From: Utricularia gibba
Taxonomy: Eukaryota > Streptophyta > Magnoliopsida > Lamiales > Lentibulariaceae
NCBI GenBank assembly: GCA_002189035.1
Contig: NEEC01000349.1
Coordinates: 1 to 31,951, forward strand
Length of the DNA: 31,951 bases
Direction of reading: 5' to 3'
Under the pieces are notes generated by a model. It had not been told where the DNA came from and did no database searches. It saw only the letters and a program-made list of their open reading frames with translations. The position numbers were made by a program, and so were the translations under genes. Shown here one piece after another: positions 1 through 9,536 of the stretch (positions are counted from its first letter, which is position 1; every line of letters begins with the position of its first letter).

Positions 1-252
1 GAACGTTAATAAATACATCACTTTCTTTGCCGGGCTACAACTTACTTTGGGCCAAGGCCTAAGCTGATCTTTTCCGGTTCCAAGTGCACCAAAGACCGCC
101 TTCTCAAGTATAAAGTAAGTTGTTGAAAAAATCATGTGGGGTGCACGTGACATCATAATTTAAACAAATGGATCATTTTTTTTAATCGATTTGCATCCAG
201 TTGACCTCATGAGCCATACAGAATGGGGTCAAGGACCAAGTTCCCAGCGAGA
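1..252. repeat. Partial beta monomer at left window edge
   Basis: The window opens inside a monomer, at gaacgttaataaatacatc. Beta marks follow: tttctttgccggg, ggccaaggcctaagc and ttccggttccaag. The following half is A type (ccagttgacc, gtcaaggacc), with a local change to gaatgggg. The array therefore continues to the left of the window. Confidence 0.85.
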
Positions 253-562
253 CTGGCCGCCACAAAACGAGAAGCGGTTCCTTGAAAAACCATGTAGGCA
301 GCCCCGAAAACCGCACGTTAATAAATACATCACATTCATTGCCGGGCTACAACTTACTTTCGGCCAAGCCTAAGTTGCCTTTTGTCCAGTTCCTCTTCCC
401 CCCAAGACCACCTCCTCAAGTATAAAGTAAGAGTTTGAAAAATTATGTAGGGTGCACGTGATATCGTAATTTAAACAAATGCATCATTTTTTTAATTCAT
501 TTGCATCGGTTGACCTCATGAGCAATACAGAATCGGGGTCAAGGACCAAGTTCCCAGCGAGA
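253..562. repeat. Gamma monomer
   Basis: Gamma marks are cattcattgccggg, ttcggccaagcctaag, ttgccttttgtcc, accacctcctcaag and taagagtttg, then gatatcgtaat where most copies have gacatcataat. It follows a beta unit and is followed by an alpha unit carrying the rare acaaaacgat variant, opening the triplet described for 253-1187. Confidence 0.85.
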
Positions 563-1187
563 CTGGCCGCCACAAAACGAGAAGCTGTTCCTTGAATAAC
601 CATGTAGGCAGCCCCCGAAAACAAAACGATAATAAATACATCACTTTATTTGCGGACTACAACTAACTCTCGGTGCAAGCCAAACCTTACCTTTGCCCGT
701 TCCAGGTGCACCGAAAGACCGCCTGCAAGTATAAAGTAAGTTGTGAAAAAATGATGTGGGGTGCACGTGATATCGCAATTTAAACAAATGCAACATTGTA
801 TTCATCGATTTGCATCTTTTGTCCCTCATGAGCCATAAAGAATCGCGGGCCCAGACCAAGTTCCTAGCGAGACTGGCCGCCACAAAACGAGAAGCTGTTC
901 CTTGAAAAACCATGTAGGCAGCCCCCGAAAACCGAACGATAATAAATACATCACTTTATTTGCCGGACTACAACTAACTCTCGATGCAAGCCAAACCTTA
1001 CCTTTGTCCGTTCCAGGTGCACCCAAAGACGCCTGCTCAAGTATAAAGTAAGTTGTTGAAAAAATCATGTGGGGTGCACGTGACATCATAATTTAAACAA
1101 ATGCATCATTTTTTTTTAATCGATTTGCATCCAGTTGACCTAATGAGCAATACAGAATCGGGGTCAAGGACCAAGTTCCCAGCGAGA
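253..1187. repeat. Three-monomer block: gamma, alpha, B-linked alpha
   Basis: Monomers start at 253 (gamma), 563 (alpha with acaaaacgat near 620 and ctgttcc) and 873 (preceded by a B module with gcgggccc and ttcctagcg, followed by alpha with the rare cgatgcaagcc near 972). The same three rare marks recur in the same order at 13844-14772, so the two blocks probably share descent as a multi-monomer unit. Confidence 0.75.
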
Positions 1188-3675
1188 CTGGCCGCCACAA
1201 AACGAGAAGCGGTTCCTTGAAAAACCATGTAGGCAGCCCGAAAACCGAACGATAATAAATACATCACTTTATTTGCCGGACTACAACTAACTCTCGGTGC
1301 AAGCCAAACCTTACCTTTGTCCGTTCCAGGTGCACCCAAAGACCGCCTGCTCAAGTATAAAGTAAGTTGTTGAAAAAATCATGTGGGGTGCACGTGATAT
1401 CGCAATTTAAACAAATGCAACATTGTATTCATCGATTTGCATCCTTTTTGTCCTCATGAGCCATAAAGAATCGCGGGCCCGGACCAAGTTCCTAGCGAGA
1501 CTGGCCGCCACAAAACGAGAAGCTGTTCCTTGAAAAACCATGTAGGCAACACGGAAACCGAACGTTAATAAATACATCACTTTCTTTGCCGGGCTACAAC
1601 TTACTTTGGGCCAAGGCCTAAGCTGACTTTTTCCGGTTCCAGTGCCCCCAAAACCGCCTCCTCATGTATAAAGTAAGTTGTTAAAAAAATCATGTGGGGT
1701 GCACGTGACATCGTAATTTAAACAAATGCATCATTTTTTTTAATCGATTTGCATCCAGTTGACCTCATGAGCAATACAGAATCGGGGTCAAGGACCAAGT
1801 CCCAGCGAGACTGGCCGCCACAAAACGAGAAGCGTTCCTTGAAAAACCATGTAGGCAGCCCCGAAAACCGAACGATAATAAATACATCACTTTATTTGCC
1901 GGACTACAACTAACTCTCGGTGCAAGCCAAACTTACCTTTGTCCGTTCCAGGTGCACCCAAAGACCGCCTGCTCAAGTATAAAGTAAGTTGTTGAAAAAA
2001 TCATGTGGGGTGCACGTGACATCATAATTTAAACAAATGCATCATTTTTTTAATCGATTTGCATCCAGTTGACCTCATGAGCCATACAGAATCGGGGTCA
2101 AGGACCAAGTTCCAGCGAGACTGGCCGCCACAAAACGAGAAGCGGTTCCTTGAAAAACCATGTAGGCAGCCCCGAAAACCGAACGATAATAAATACATCA
2201 CTTTATTTGCCGGACTACAACTTACTTTGGGCAAGGCCAAGCTGACCTTTTTCCGGTTCCAAGTGCCCCAAGACCGCCTTCTCAAGTATAAAGTAAGTTG
2301 TTGAAAAAATCATGTGGGGTGCACGTGACATCATAATTTAAACAAATGCATCATTTTTTTTAATCGATTTGCATCCAGTTGACCTCATGAGCAATACAGA
2401 ATCGGGGTCAAGGACCAAGTTCCAGCGAGACTGGCCGCCACAAAAACGAGAAGCGGTTCCTTGAAAAACCATGTAGGCAGCCCCCGAAAACCGAACGATA
2501 ATAAATACATCACTTTATTTGCCGGACTACAACTAACTCTCGGTGCAAGCCAAACCTTACCTTTGTCCCGTTCCAGTGCACCCAAAGACCGCCTGCTCAA
2601 GTATAAAGTAAGTTGTTGAAAAAATCATGTGGGGTGCACGTGACATCATAATTTAAACAAATGCATCATTTTTTTTAATCGATTTGCATCCAGTTGACCT
2701 CATGAGCAATACAGAATCGGGGTCAAGGACCAAGTTCCCAGCGAGACTGGCCGCCACAAAACGAGAAGCGGTTCCTTGAAAAACCATGTAGGCAGCCCCG
2801 AAAACCGAACGATAATAAATACATCACTTTATTTGCCGGACTAAACTAACTCTCGTGCAAGCCAAACTTACCTTTGTCCCGTTCCAGGTGCACCCAAAGA
2901 CCGCCTGCTCAAGTATAAAGTAAGTTGTTGAAAAAATCATGTGGGGTGCACGTGACATCATAATTTAAACAAATGCATCATTTTTTTAATCGATTTGCAT
3001 CCAGTTGACCTCATGAGCCAACAGAATCGGGGTCAAGGACCAAGTTCCCAGCGAGACTGGCCGCCACAAAACGAGAAGCGGTTCCTTGAAAAACCATGTA
3101 GGCAGCCCCCGAAAACCGAACGATAATAAATACATCACTTTATTTGCCGGACTACAACTAACTCTCGTGCAAGCCAAACTTACCTTTGTCCCGTTCCAGG
3201 TGCACCCAAAGACCGCCTGCTCAAGTATAAAGTAAGTTGTTGAAAAAATCATGTGGGGTGCACGTGACATCATAATTTAAACAAATGCATCATTTTTTCA
3301 TCGATTTGCATCCTTTTGTCCTCATGAGCCATAAGAATCGCGGGCCCGGACCAAGTTCCTAGCGAGACTGGCCGCACACAAAACGAGAAGCGTTCCTTGA
3401 AAAACCATGTAGGCAGCCCCCGAAAACCGAACGATAATAAATACATCACTTTATTTGCCGGACTACAACTAACTCTCGGTGCAAGCCAAAGCTTACCTTT
3501 GTCCGTTCCAGGTGCACCCAAAGACCGCCTGCTCAAGTATAAAGTAAGTTGTTGAAAAAATCATGTGGGTGCTGATATCGCAATTTAAACAAATGCATCA
3601 TTTTTTCATCGATTTGCATCCTTTTGTCCTCATGAGCCATAAAGAATCGCGGGCCGGACCAAGTTCCTAGCGAGA
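1188..3675. repeat. Mostly alpha monomers
   Basis: Monomers start at 1188, 1501, 1811, 2121, 2431, 2747, 3057 and 3368. The one at 1501 is B-linked beta (ctgttcc, gttaataaat, tttctttgcc). The one at 2121 is alpha up to ggactacaac and beta from ttactttggg onward. The one at 3368 follows a B module but is alpha downstream. The rest are A-linked alpha with cggttcc, or gcgttcc at 1811. Confidence 0.75.
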
Positions 3676-6140
3676 CTGGCCGCCACAAAACGAGAAGCTG
3701 TTCCTTGAAAAACCATGTAGGCAACCGAAAACCGAACGTTAATAAATACATCACTTTCTTTGCCGGGCTACAACTTACTTGGGCCAAGGCCTAAGCTGAT
3801 CTTTTTCCGGTTCCAAGTGCACCCAAAGACCGCCTCCTCAAGTATAAAGTAAGTTGTTGAAAAAATCATGTGGGGTGCACGTGACATCATAATTTAACAA
3901 ATGCATCATTTTTTTTTAATCGATTTGCATCCAGTTGACCTCATGAGCCATACAGAATCGGGGTCAAGGACCAAGTTCCCAGCGAGACTGGCCGCCACAA
4001 AACGAGAAGCGGTTCCTTGAAAAACCATGTAGGCAGCCCCGAAAACCGAACGATAATAAATACATCACTTTTTTTGCCGGACTACAACTAACTCTCGGCA
4101 AGCCAAACCTTACTTTGTCCCGTTCCAGGTGCACCCAAAGACCGCCTGCTCAAGTATAAAGTAAGTTGTTGAAAAAATCATGTGGGGTGCACGTGACATC
4201 GTAATTTAAACAAATGCATCATTTTTTTTAATCGATTTGCATCCAGTTGACCTCATGAGCCATAAGAATCGGGGCCCGGACCAAGTTCCTAGCGAGACTG
4301 GCCGCCACAAAACGAGAAGCTGTTCCTTGAAAAACCATGTAGGCAACCGAAAACCGAACGTTAATAAATACATCACTTTCTTTGCCGGCTACAACTTACT
4401 TTGGCCAAGCCTAAGCTGACTTTTTCCGGTTCCAAGTGCCCCCAAGACCGCCTCTCAGTATAAAGTAAGTTGTTAAAAAAATCATGTGGGGTGCACGTGA
4501 CATCATAATTTAAACAAATGCATCATTTTTTTTAATCGATTTGCATCCAGTTGACCTCATGAGCCATACAGAATCGGGGTCAAGGACCAAGTTCCCAGCG
4601 AGACTGGCCGCCACAAAACGAGAAGCGGTTCCTTGAAAAACCATGTAGGCAGCCCCCGAAAAACCGAACGATAATAAATACATCACTTTATTTGCCGGAC
4701 TACAACTAACTCTCGGTGCAAGCCAAACTTACCTTTGTCCGTTCCAGGTGCACCCAAAGACCGCCTGCTCAAGTATAAAGTAAGTTGTTGAAAAAATCAT
4801 GTGGGGTGCACGTGACATCATAATTTAAACAAATGCATCATTTTTTTATCGATTTGCATCCTTTTGACCTCATGAGCCATACAGAATCGGGGGGACCAAG
4901 TTCCTAGCGAGACTGGCCGCCACAAAAACGAGAAGCGGTTCCTTGAAAAACCATGTAGGCAGCCCCCGAAAACCGAACGATAATAAATACATCACTTTTT
5001 TTGCCGGACTACAACTAACTCTCGTGCAAGCCAAACTTACCTTTGTCCCGTTCCAGGTGCACCCAAAGACCGCCTGCTCAAGTATAAAGTAAGTTGTTGA
5101 AAAAATCATGTGGGGTGCACGTGACATCGTAATTTAAACAAATGCATCATTTTTTTTAATCGATTTGCATCCAGTTGACCTCATGAGCCATAAAGAATCG
5201 GGGCCCGGACCAAGTTCCTAGCGAGACTGGCCGCCACAAAACGAGAAGCTGTTCCTTGAAAAACCATGTAGGCGAAAACCGAACGTTAATAAATACATCA
5301 CTTTCTTTGCCGGGCTACAACTTACTTTGGGCCAAGTAAGCTGACCTTTTTCCGGTTCCAAGTGCCCCCCAAGACCGCCTCCTCAAGTATAAAGTAAGTT
5401 GTTAAAAAATCATGTGGGGTGCACGTGACATCATAATTTAAACAAATGCATCATTTTTTTTAATCGATTTGCATCCAGTTGACCTCATGAGCCATACAGA
5501 ATCGGGGTCAAGGACCAAGTTCCCAGCGAGACTGGCCGCCACAAAACGAGAAGCGGTTCCTTGAAAAACCATGTAGGCAGCCCCCGAAAACCGAACGATA
5601 ATAAATACATCACTTTATTTGCCGGACTACAACTAACTCTCGTGCAAGCCAAACCTTACCTTTGTCCCGTTCCAGGTGCACCCAAAGACCGCCTGCTCAA
5701 GTATAAAGTAAGTTGTTGAAAAAATCATGTGGGGTGCACGTGATATAATTTAAAAAATGCATCATTTTTTTTAATCGATTTGACCTCATGAGCCATAAGA
5801 ATCGCGGGCCCGGACCAAGTTCCTAGCGAGACTGGCCGCCACAAAACGAGAAGCTGTTCCTTGAAAAACCATGTAGGCACCGAAAACCGAACGTTAATAA
5901 ATACATCACTTTCTTTGCCGGCTACAACTTACTTTGGGCAAGGCCTAAGCTGACTTTTTCCGGTTCCAAGTGCACCCAAAGACCGCCTCTCAAGTATAAA
6001 GTAAGTTGTTGAAAAAAATCATGTGGGGTGCACGTGACATCATAATTTAAACAAATGCATCATTTTTTTTAATCGATTTGCATCCAGTTGACCTCATGAG
6101 CCATACAGAATCGGGGTCAAGGACCAAGTTCCCAGCGAGA
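3676..6140. repeat. Alternating beta/alpha monomers (local ~620-bp dimer)
   Basis: Monomers start at 3676 (beta), 3988 (alpha), 4298 (beta), 4604 (alpha), 4913 (alpha after a mixed A/B module), 5227 (beta), 5532 (alpha) and 5832 (beta). Beta copies here have ctgttcc and usually follow a B module (ttcctagcg). Alpha copies have cggttcc and follow an A module (ttcccagcg). The alternation suggests a dimeric higher-order repeat of about 620 bases, broken once at 4913. Confidence 0.75.
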
Positions 6141-6428
6141 CTGGCCGCCACAAAAACGAGAAGCGGTTCCTTGAAAAACCATGTAGGCAGCCCCGAAAAC
6201 CGAACGTTAATAAATACATCACTTTATTGCCGGGCTACAACTTACTTTGGCCCAAGCCTAACCCTTTGTCCGAAGACCACCTCCTCAAGTATAAAGTAAG
6301 AGTTGAAAAAATGTGGGTGCACGTGATATCGTAATTTAAACAAATGCATCATTTTTTTTAATCGATTTGCATCCGTTGACCTCATGAGCAATACAGAATC
6401 GGGGTCAAGGACCAAGTTCCCAGCGAGA
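6141..6428. repeat. Gamma monomer, shortest copy (288 bp)
   Basis: Gamma marks are gccgggctac, accacctcctcaag and taagagttg. The usual stretch of roughly 15 bases between ccttttgtcc and aagacc, including the gttcctcttcc part, is missing near 6265-6275, and catg is lost from the gaaaaaatcatgtgggg region. It sits between a beta unit (5832) and an alpha unit (6429). Confidence 0.8.
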
Positions 6429-7039
6429 CTGGCCGCCACAAAACGAGAAGCTGTTCCTTGAAAAACCATGTAGGCAGCCCCCGAAAACCGAACGATAATA
6501 AATACATCACTTTATTTGCCGGACTACAACTAACTCTCGGTGCAAGCCAAACCTTACCTTTGCCGTTCCAGGTGCACCCAAAGACCGCCTGCTCAAGTAT
6601 AAAGTAAGTTGTTGAAAAAATCATGTGGGGTGCACGTGATATCGCAATTTAAACAAATGCATTGTATTCATCGATTTGCATCCTTTTGTCCTCATGAGCC
6701 ATAGAATCGCGGGCCCGACCAAGTTCCTAGCGAGACTGGCCGCCACAAAACGAGAAGCTGTTCCTTGAAAAACCATGTAGGCAACCCGAAAACCGAACGT
6801 TAATAAATACATCACTTTCTTTTGCCGGGCTACAACTACTTTGGGCAAGCCTAAACTTTTTCCGGTTCCAGTGCACCCAAGACCGCCTCCTCAAGTATAA
6901 AGTAAGTTGTTGAAAAAATCATGTGGGGTGCACGTGACATCATAATTTAAACAAATGCTCATTTTTTTTAATCGATTTGCATCCAGTTGACCTCATGAGC
7001 CATACAGAATCGGGGTCAAGGACCAAGTTCCCAGCGAGA
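6141..7039. repeat. Gamma-alpha-beta block
   Basis: Monomers start at 6141 (gamma), 6429 (alpha, ctgttcc) and 6736 (beta, preceded by a B module with tcgcgggccc and a shortened catagaat). The same order occurs at the right end of the window, at 31173, 31486 and 31799. Confidence 0.75.
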
Positions 7040-8459
7040 CTGGCCGCCACAAAACGAGAAGCGGTTCCTTGAAAAACCATGTAGGCAGCCCCCGAAAACC
7101 GAACGATAATAAATACATCACTTTATTTGCCGGACTACAACTAACTCTCGGTGCAAGCCAAACCTTACCTTTGTCCCGTTCCAGGTGCACCCAAAGACCG
7201 CCTGCTCAAGTATAAAGTAAGTTGTTGAAAAAATCATGTGGGGTGCACGTGAATCATAATTTAAAAAATGCATCATTTTTTTTAATCGATTTGCATCCAG
7301 TTGACCTCATGAGCAATAAGAATCGGGGTCAAGGACCAAGTTCCCAGCGAGACTGGCCGCCACAAAACGAGAAGCTGTTCCTTGAAAAACCATGTAGGCA
7401 GCCCCGAAAACCGAACGTAATAAATACATCACTTTATTTGCCGGACTACAACTTACTTTGGGCAAGCCTAAGCTGACCTTTTTTCCCGTTCCAAGTGCCC
7501 CCAAGACCGCCTCTCAAGTATAAAGTAAGTTGTTGAAAAAATCATGTGGGGTGCACGTGACATCATAATTTAAACAAATGCATCATTTTTTTTAATCGAT
7601 TTGCATCCAGTTGACCTCATGAGCCATACAGAATCGGGGTCAAGGACCAAGTTCCCAGCGAGACTGGCCGCCACAAAACGAGAAGCGGTTCCTTGAAAAA
7701 CCATGTAGGCAGCCCGAAAACCGAACGATAATAAATACATCACTTTATTTGCCGGACTACAACTAACTCTCGGTGCAAGCCAAACCTTACCTTTGTCCCG
7801 TTCCAGGTGCACCCAAAGACCGCCTGCTCAAGTATAAAGTAAGTTGTTGAAAAAATCATGTGGGGTGCACGTGACATCATAATTTAAACAAATGCATCAT
7901 TTTTTTTAATCGATTTGCATCCAGTTGACCTCATGAGCCATACAGAATCGGGGTCAAGGACCAAGTTCCCAGCGAGACTGGCCGCCACAAAACGAGAAGC
8001 GGTTCCTTGAAAAACCATGTAGGCAGCCCCGAAAACCGAACGATAATAAATACATCACTTTTTTGCCGGACTACAACTAACTCTCGGCAAGCCAAACTTA
8101 CCTTTGTCCCGTTCCAGGTGCACCCAAAGACCGCCTGCTCAAGTATAAAGTAAGTTGTTGAAAAAATCATGTGGGGTGCACGTGACATCATAATTTAAAC
8201 AAATGCATCATTTTTTTTAATCGATTTGCATCCAGTTGACCTCATGAGCCATACAGAATCGGGGTCAAGGACCAAGTTCCCAGCGAGACTGGCCGCCACA
8301 AAACGAGAAGCGGTTCCTTGAAAAACCATGTAGGCAGCCCCCGAAAACCGAACGATAATAAATACATCACTTTATTTGCCGGACTACAACTAACTCTCGG
8401 TGCAAGCCAAACCTTACCTTTGTCCCGTTCCAGGTGCACCCAAAGACCGCCTGCTCAAG

Positions 8460-8466
8460 TATAAAG
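8460..8466 (+). promoter_or_regulatory. TATA-like tataaag, once per monomer (example)
   Basis: The string gtataaagtaagttg is among the best conserved in the array. It resembles a TATA box, with gtaagt (a splice-donor-like string) next to it. Satellites are sometimes transcribed, but nothing here proves a start site, so this is only a candidate. Confidence 0.2.
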
Positions 8467-8494
8467 TAAGTTGTTGAAAAAATCATGTGGGGTG

Positions 8495-8500
8495 CACGTG
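8495..8500. other. cacgtg palindrome, conserved in nearly every monomer (example)
   Basis: The hexamer sits inside gtgcacgtgac in almost all copies. Exceptions I found are near 3570, 27653, 28569, 29195 and 31377. This is an E-box/G-box core bound by bHLH and, in plants, bZIP proteins. Conservation could reflect protein binding or simply homogenisation of the array. Binding here is inference. Confidence 0.5.
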
Positions 8501-8526
8501 ACATCATAATTTAAACAAATGCATCA

Positions 8527-8547
8527 TTTTTTTTAATCGATTTGCAT
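8527..8547 (+). other. T-run followed by octamer-like atttgcat (example)
   Basis: Each A-type monomer has a run of seven or eight T, then aatcg and atttgcat, the reverse complement of the octamer atgcaaat. B-type monomers keep atttgcat but replace the T-run with gtattcatcg. A run of T can disfavour nucleosomes or stop RNA polymerase III. No function is shown. Confidence 0.35.
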
Positions 8548-8580
8548 CCAGTTGACCTCATGAGCCATACAGAATCGGGG

Positions 8581-8637
8581 TCAAGGACCAAGTTCCCAGC
8601 GAGACTGGCCGCCACAAAACGAGAAGCGGTTCCTTGA
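8581..8637. repeat. Inverted repeat tcaagga / tccttga flanking the landmark (example)
   Basis: tcaaggacc (8581-8589) can pair with ggttccttga (8628-8637) with one bulged base, enclosing about 38 bases that include the landmark. It is present in A modules followed by cggttcc. B modules (cccggacc) followed by ctgttcc lose most of the pairing. A role as hairpin or cruciform is inference. Confidence 0.45.
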
Positions 8638-9536
8638 AAAACCATGTAGGCAGCCCCGAAAACCGAACGATAATAAATACATCACTTTATTTGCCGGACT
8701 ACAACTAACTCTCGGTGCAAGCCAAACTTACCTTTGTCCCGTTCCAGGTGCACCCAAAGACCGCCTGCTCAAGTATAAAGTAAGTTGTTGAAAAAATCAT
8801 GTGGGGTGCACGTGACATCATAATTTAAACAAATGCATCATTTTTTTTAATCGATTTGCATCCAGTTGACCTCATGAGCCAACAGAATCGGGGTCAAGGA
8901 CCAAGTTCCCAGCGAGACTGGCCGCCACAAAACGAGAAGCGGTTCCTTGAAAAACCATGTAGGCAGCCCCCGAAAACCGAACGATAATAAATACATCACT
9001 TTATTTGCCGGACTACAACTAACTTCGGTGCAAGCCAAACTTACCTTTGTCCCGTTCCAGGTGCACCCAAAGACCGCCTGCTCAAGTATAAAGTAAGTTG
9101 TTGAAAAAATCATGTGGGGTGCACGTGACATCATAATTTAAACAAATGCATCATTTTTTTATCGATTTGCATCCAGTTGACCTCATGAGCCATACAGAAT
9201 CGGGGTCAAGGACCAAGTTCCCAGCGAGACTGGCCGCCACAAAACGAGAAGCGTTCCTTGAAAAACCATGTAGGCAGCCCCCGAAAACCGAACGATAATA
9301 ATACATCACTTTATTTGCCGGACTACAACTAACTCGGTGCAAGCCAAACTTACCTTTGTCCCGTTCCAGGTGCACCCAAAGACCGCCTGCTCAAGTATAA
9401 AGTAAGTTGTTGAAAAAATCATGTGGGGTGCACGTGACATCGCAATTTAAACAAATGCAACATTGTTTTCATCGATTTGCATCCTTTTTGTCCTCATGAG
9501 CCATAAAGAATCGGGGGGGACCAAGTTCCAGCGAGA

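Larger units (their letters stand above)
8289..8604 (+). repeat. Reference full-length alpha monomer (316 bp)
   Basis: This copy shows the most common form at nearly every column, so it serves as the reference. In order: landmark ctggccgcc at 8289; cggttccttg; poly-C run and gaaaaccgaacg; gataataaat; ggactacaactaac; ctctcggtgcaagcc; palindrome ggtgcacc; gcctgctcaag; tataaag at 8460-8466; cacgtg at 8495-8500; eight T at 8527-8534; atttgcat at 8540-8547; palindrome ctcatgag at 8557-8564; ggtc-aag-gacc at 8579-8589. GC is about 45% by hand count. The longest monomers in the window reach this length, so the true unit is probably near 316 and the 309 mean reflects scattered deletions. Confidence 0.85.
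7040..9536. repeat. Near-homogeneous alpha block
   Basis: Monomers start at 7040, 7353, 7664, 7978, 8289, 8605, 8918 and 9230. From 7664 to the landmark at 9537 all six are A-linked alpha and differ only by small indels. The monomer at 7353 is a hybrid: ctgttcc, gaacgtaataaat, then beta-like ttactttggg. The uniform run suggests local amplification by unequal exchange, or assembly from near-identical reads. Confidence 0.8.

Noticed and set aside
8335-8360. CENP-B box-like string on the minus strand (ttcggttttcgggg)
   Set aside because: Only seven of the nine core positions of nTTCGnnnnAnnCGGGn fit, with the central A and the first C of CGGG missing, and the spacing changes with the length of the poly-C run.
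8487-8500. Yeast-type centromere element CDEI (gtcacgtg on the minus strand)
   Set aside because: The octamer matches, but on that strand no long AT-rich CDEII of 78-86 bases or CDEIII follows, and point centromeres do not occur as large satellite arrays.
8460-8500. Plant snRNA-type upstream element on the minus strand (accccacatga)
   Set aside because: Eight of eleven positions match RTCCCACATCG by eye, but no correctly spaced TATA box follows on that strand and no snRNA sequence is present.
8289-8604. Hammerhead ribozyme in the monomer, as found in some satellites
   Set aside because: No ctgatga core paired with a cgaaac core on either strand. ctcatgag and ctgatc only resemble parts of it.
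8289-8604. tRNA-derived SINE or RNA polymerase III internal promoter
   Set aside because: No credible A box, and the closest B-box-like string (ggttccaagtgcc, in beta copies) lacks the ggttcga core. There is no poly-A tail or target-site duplication.
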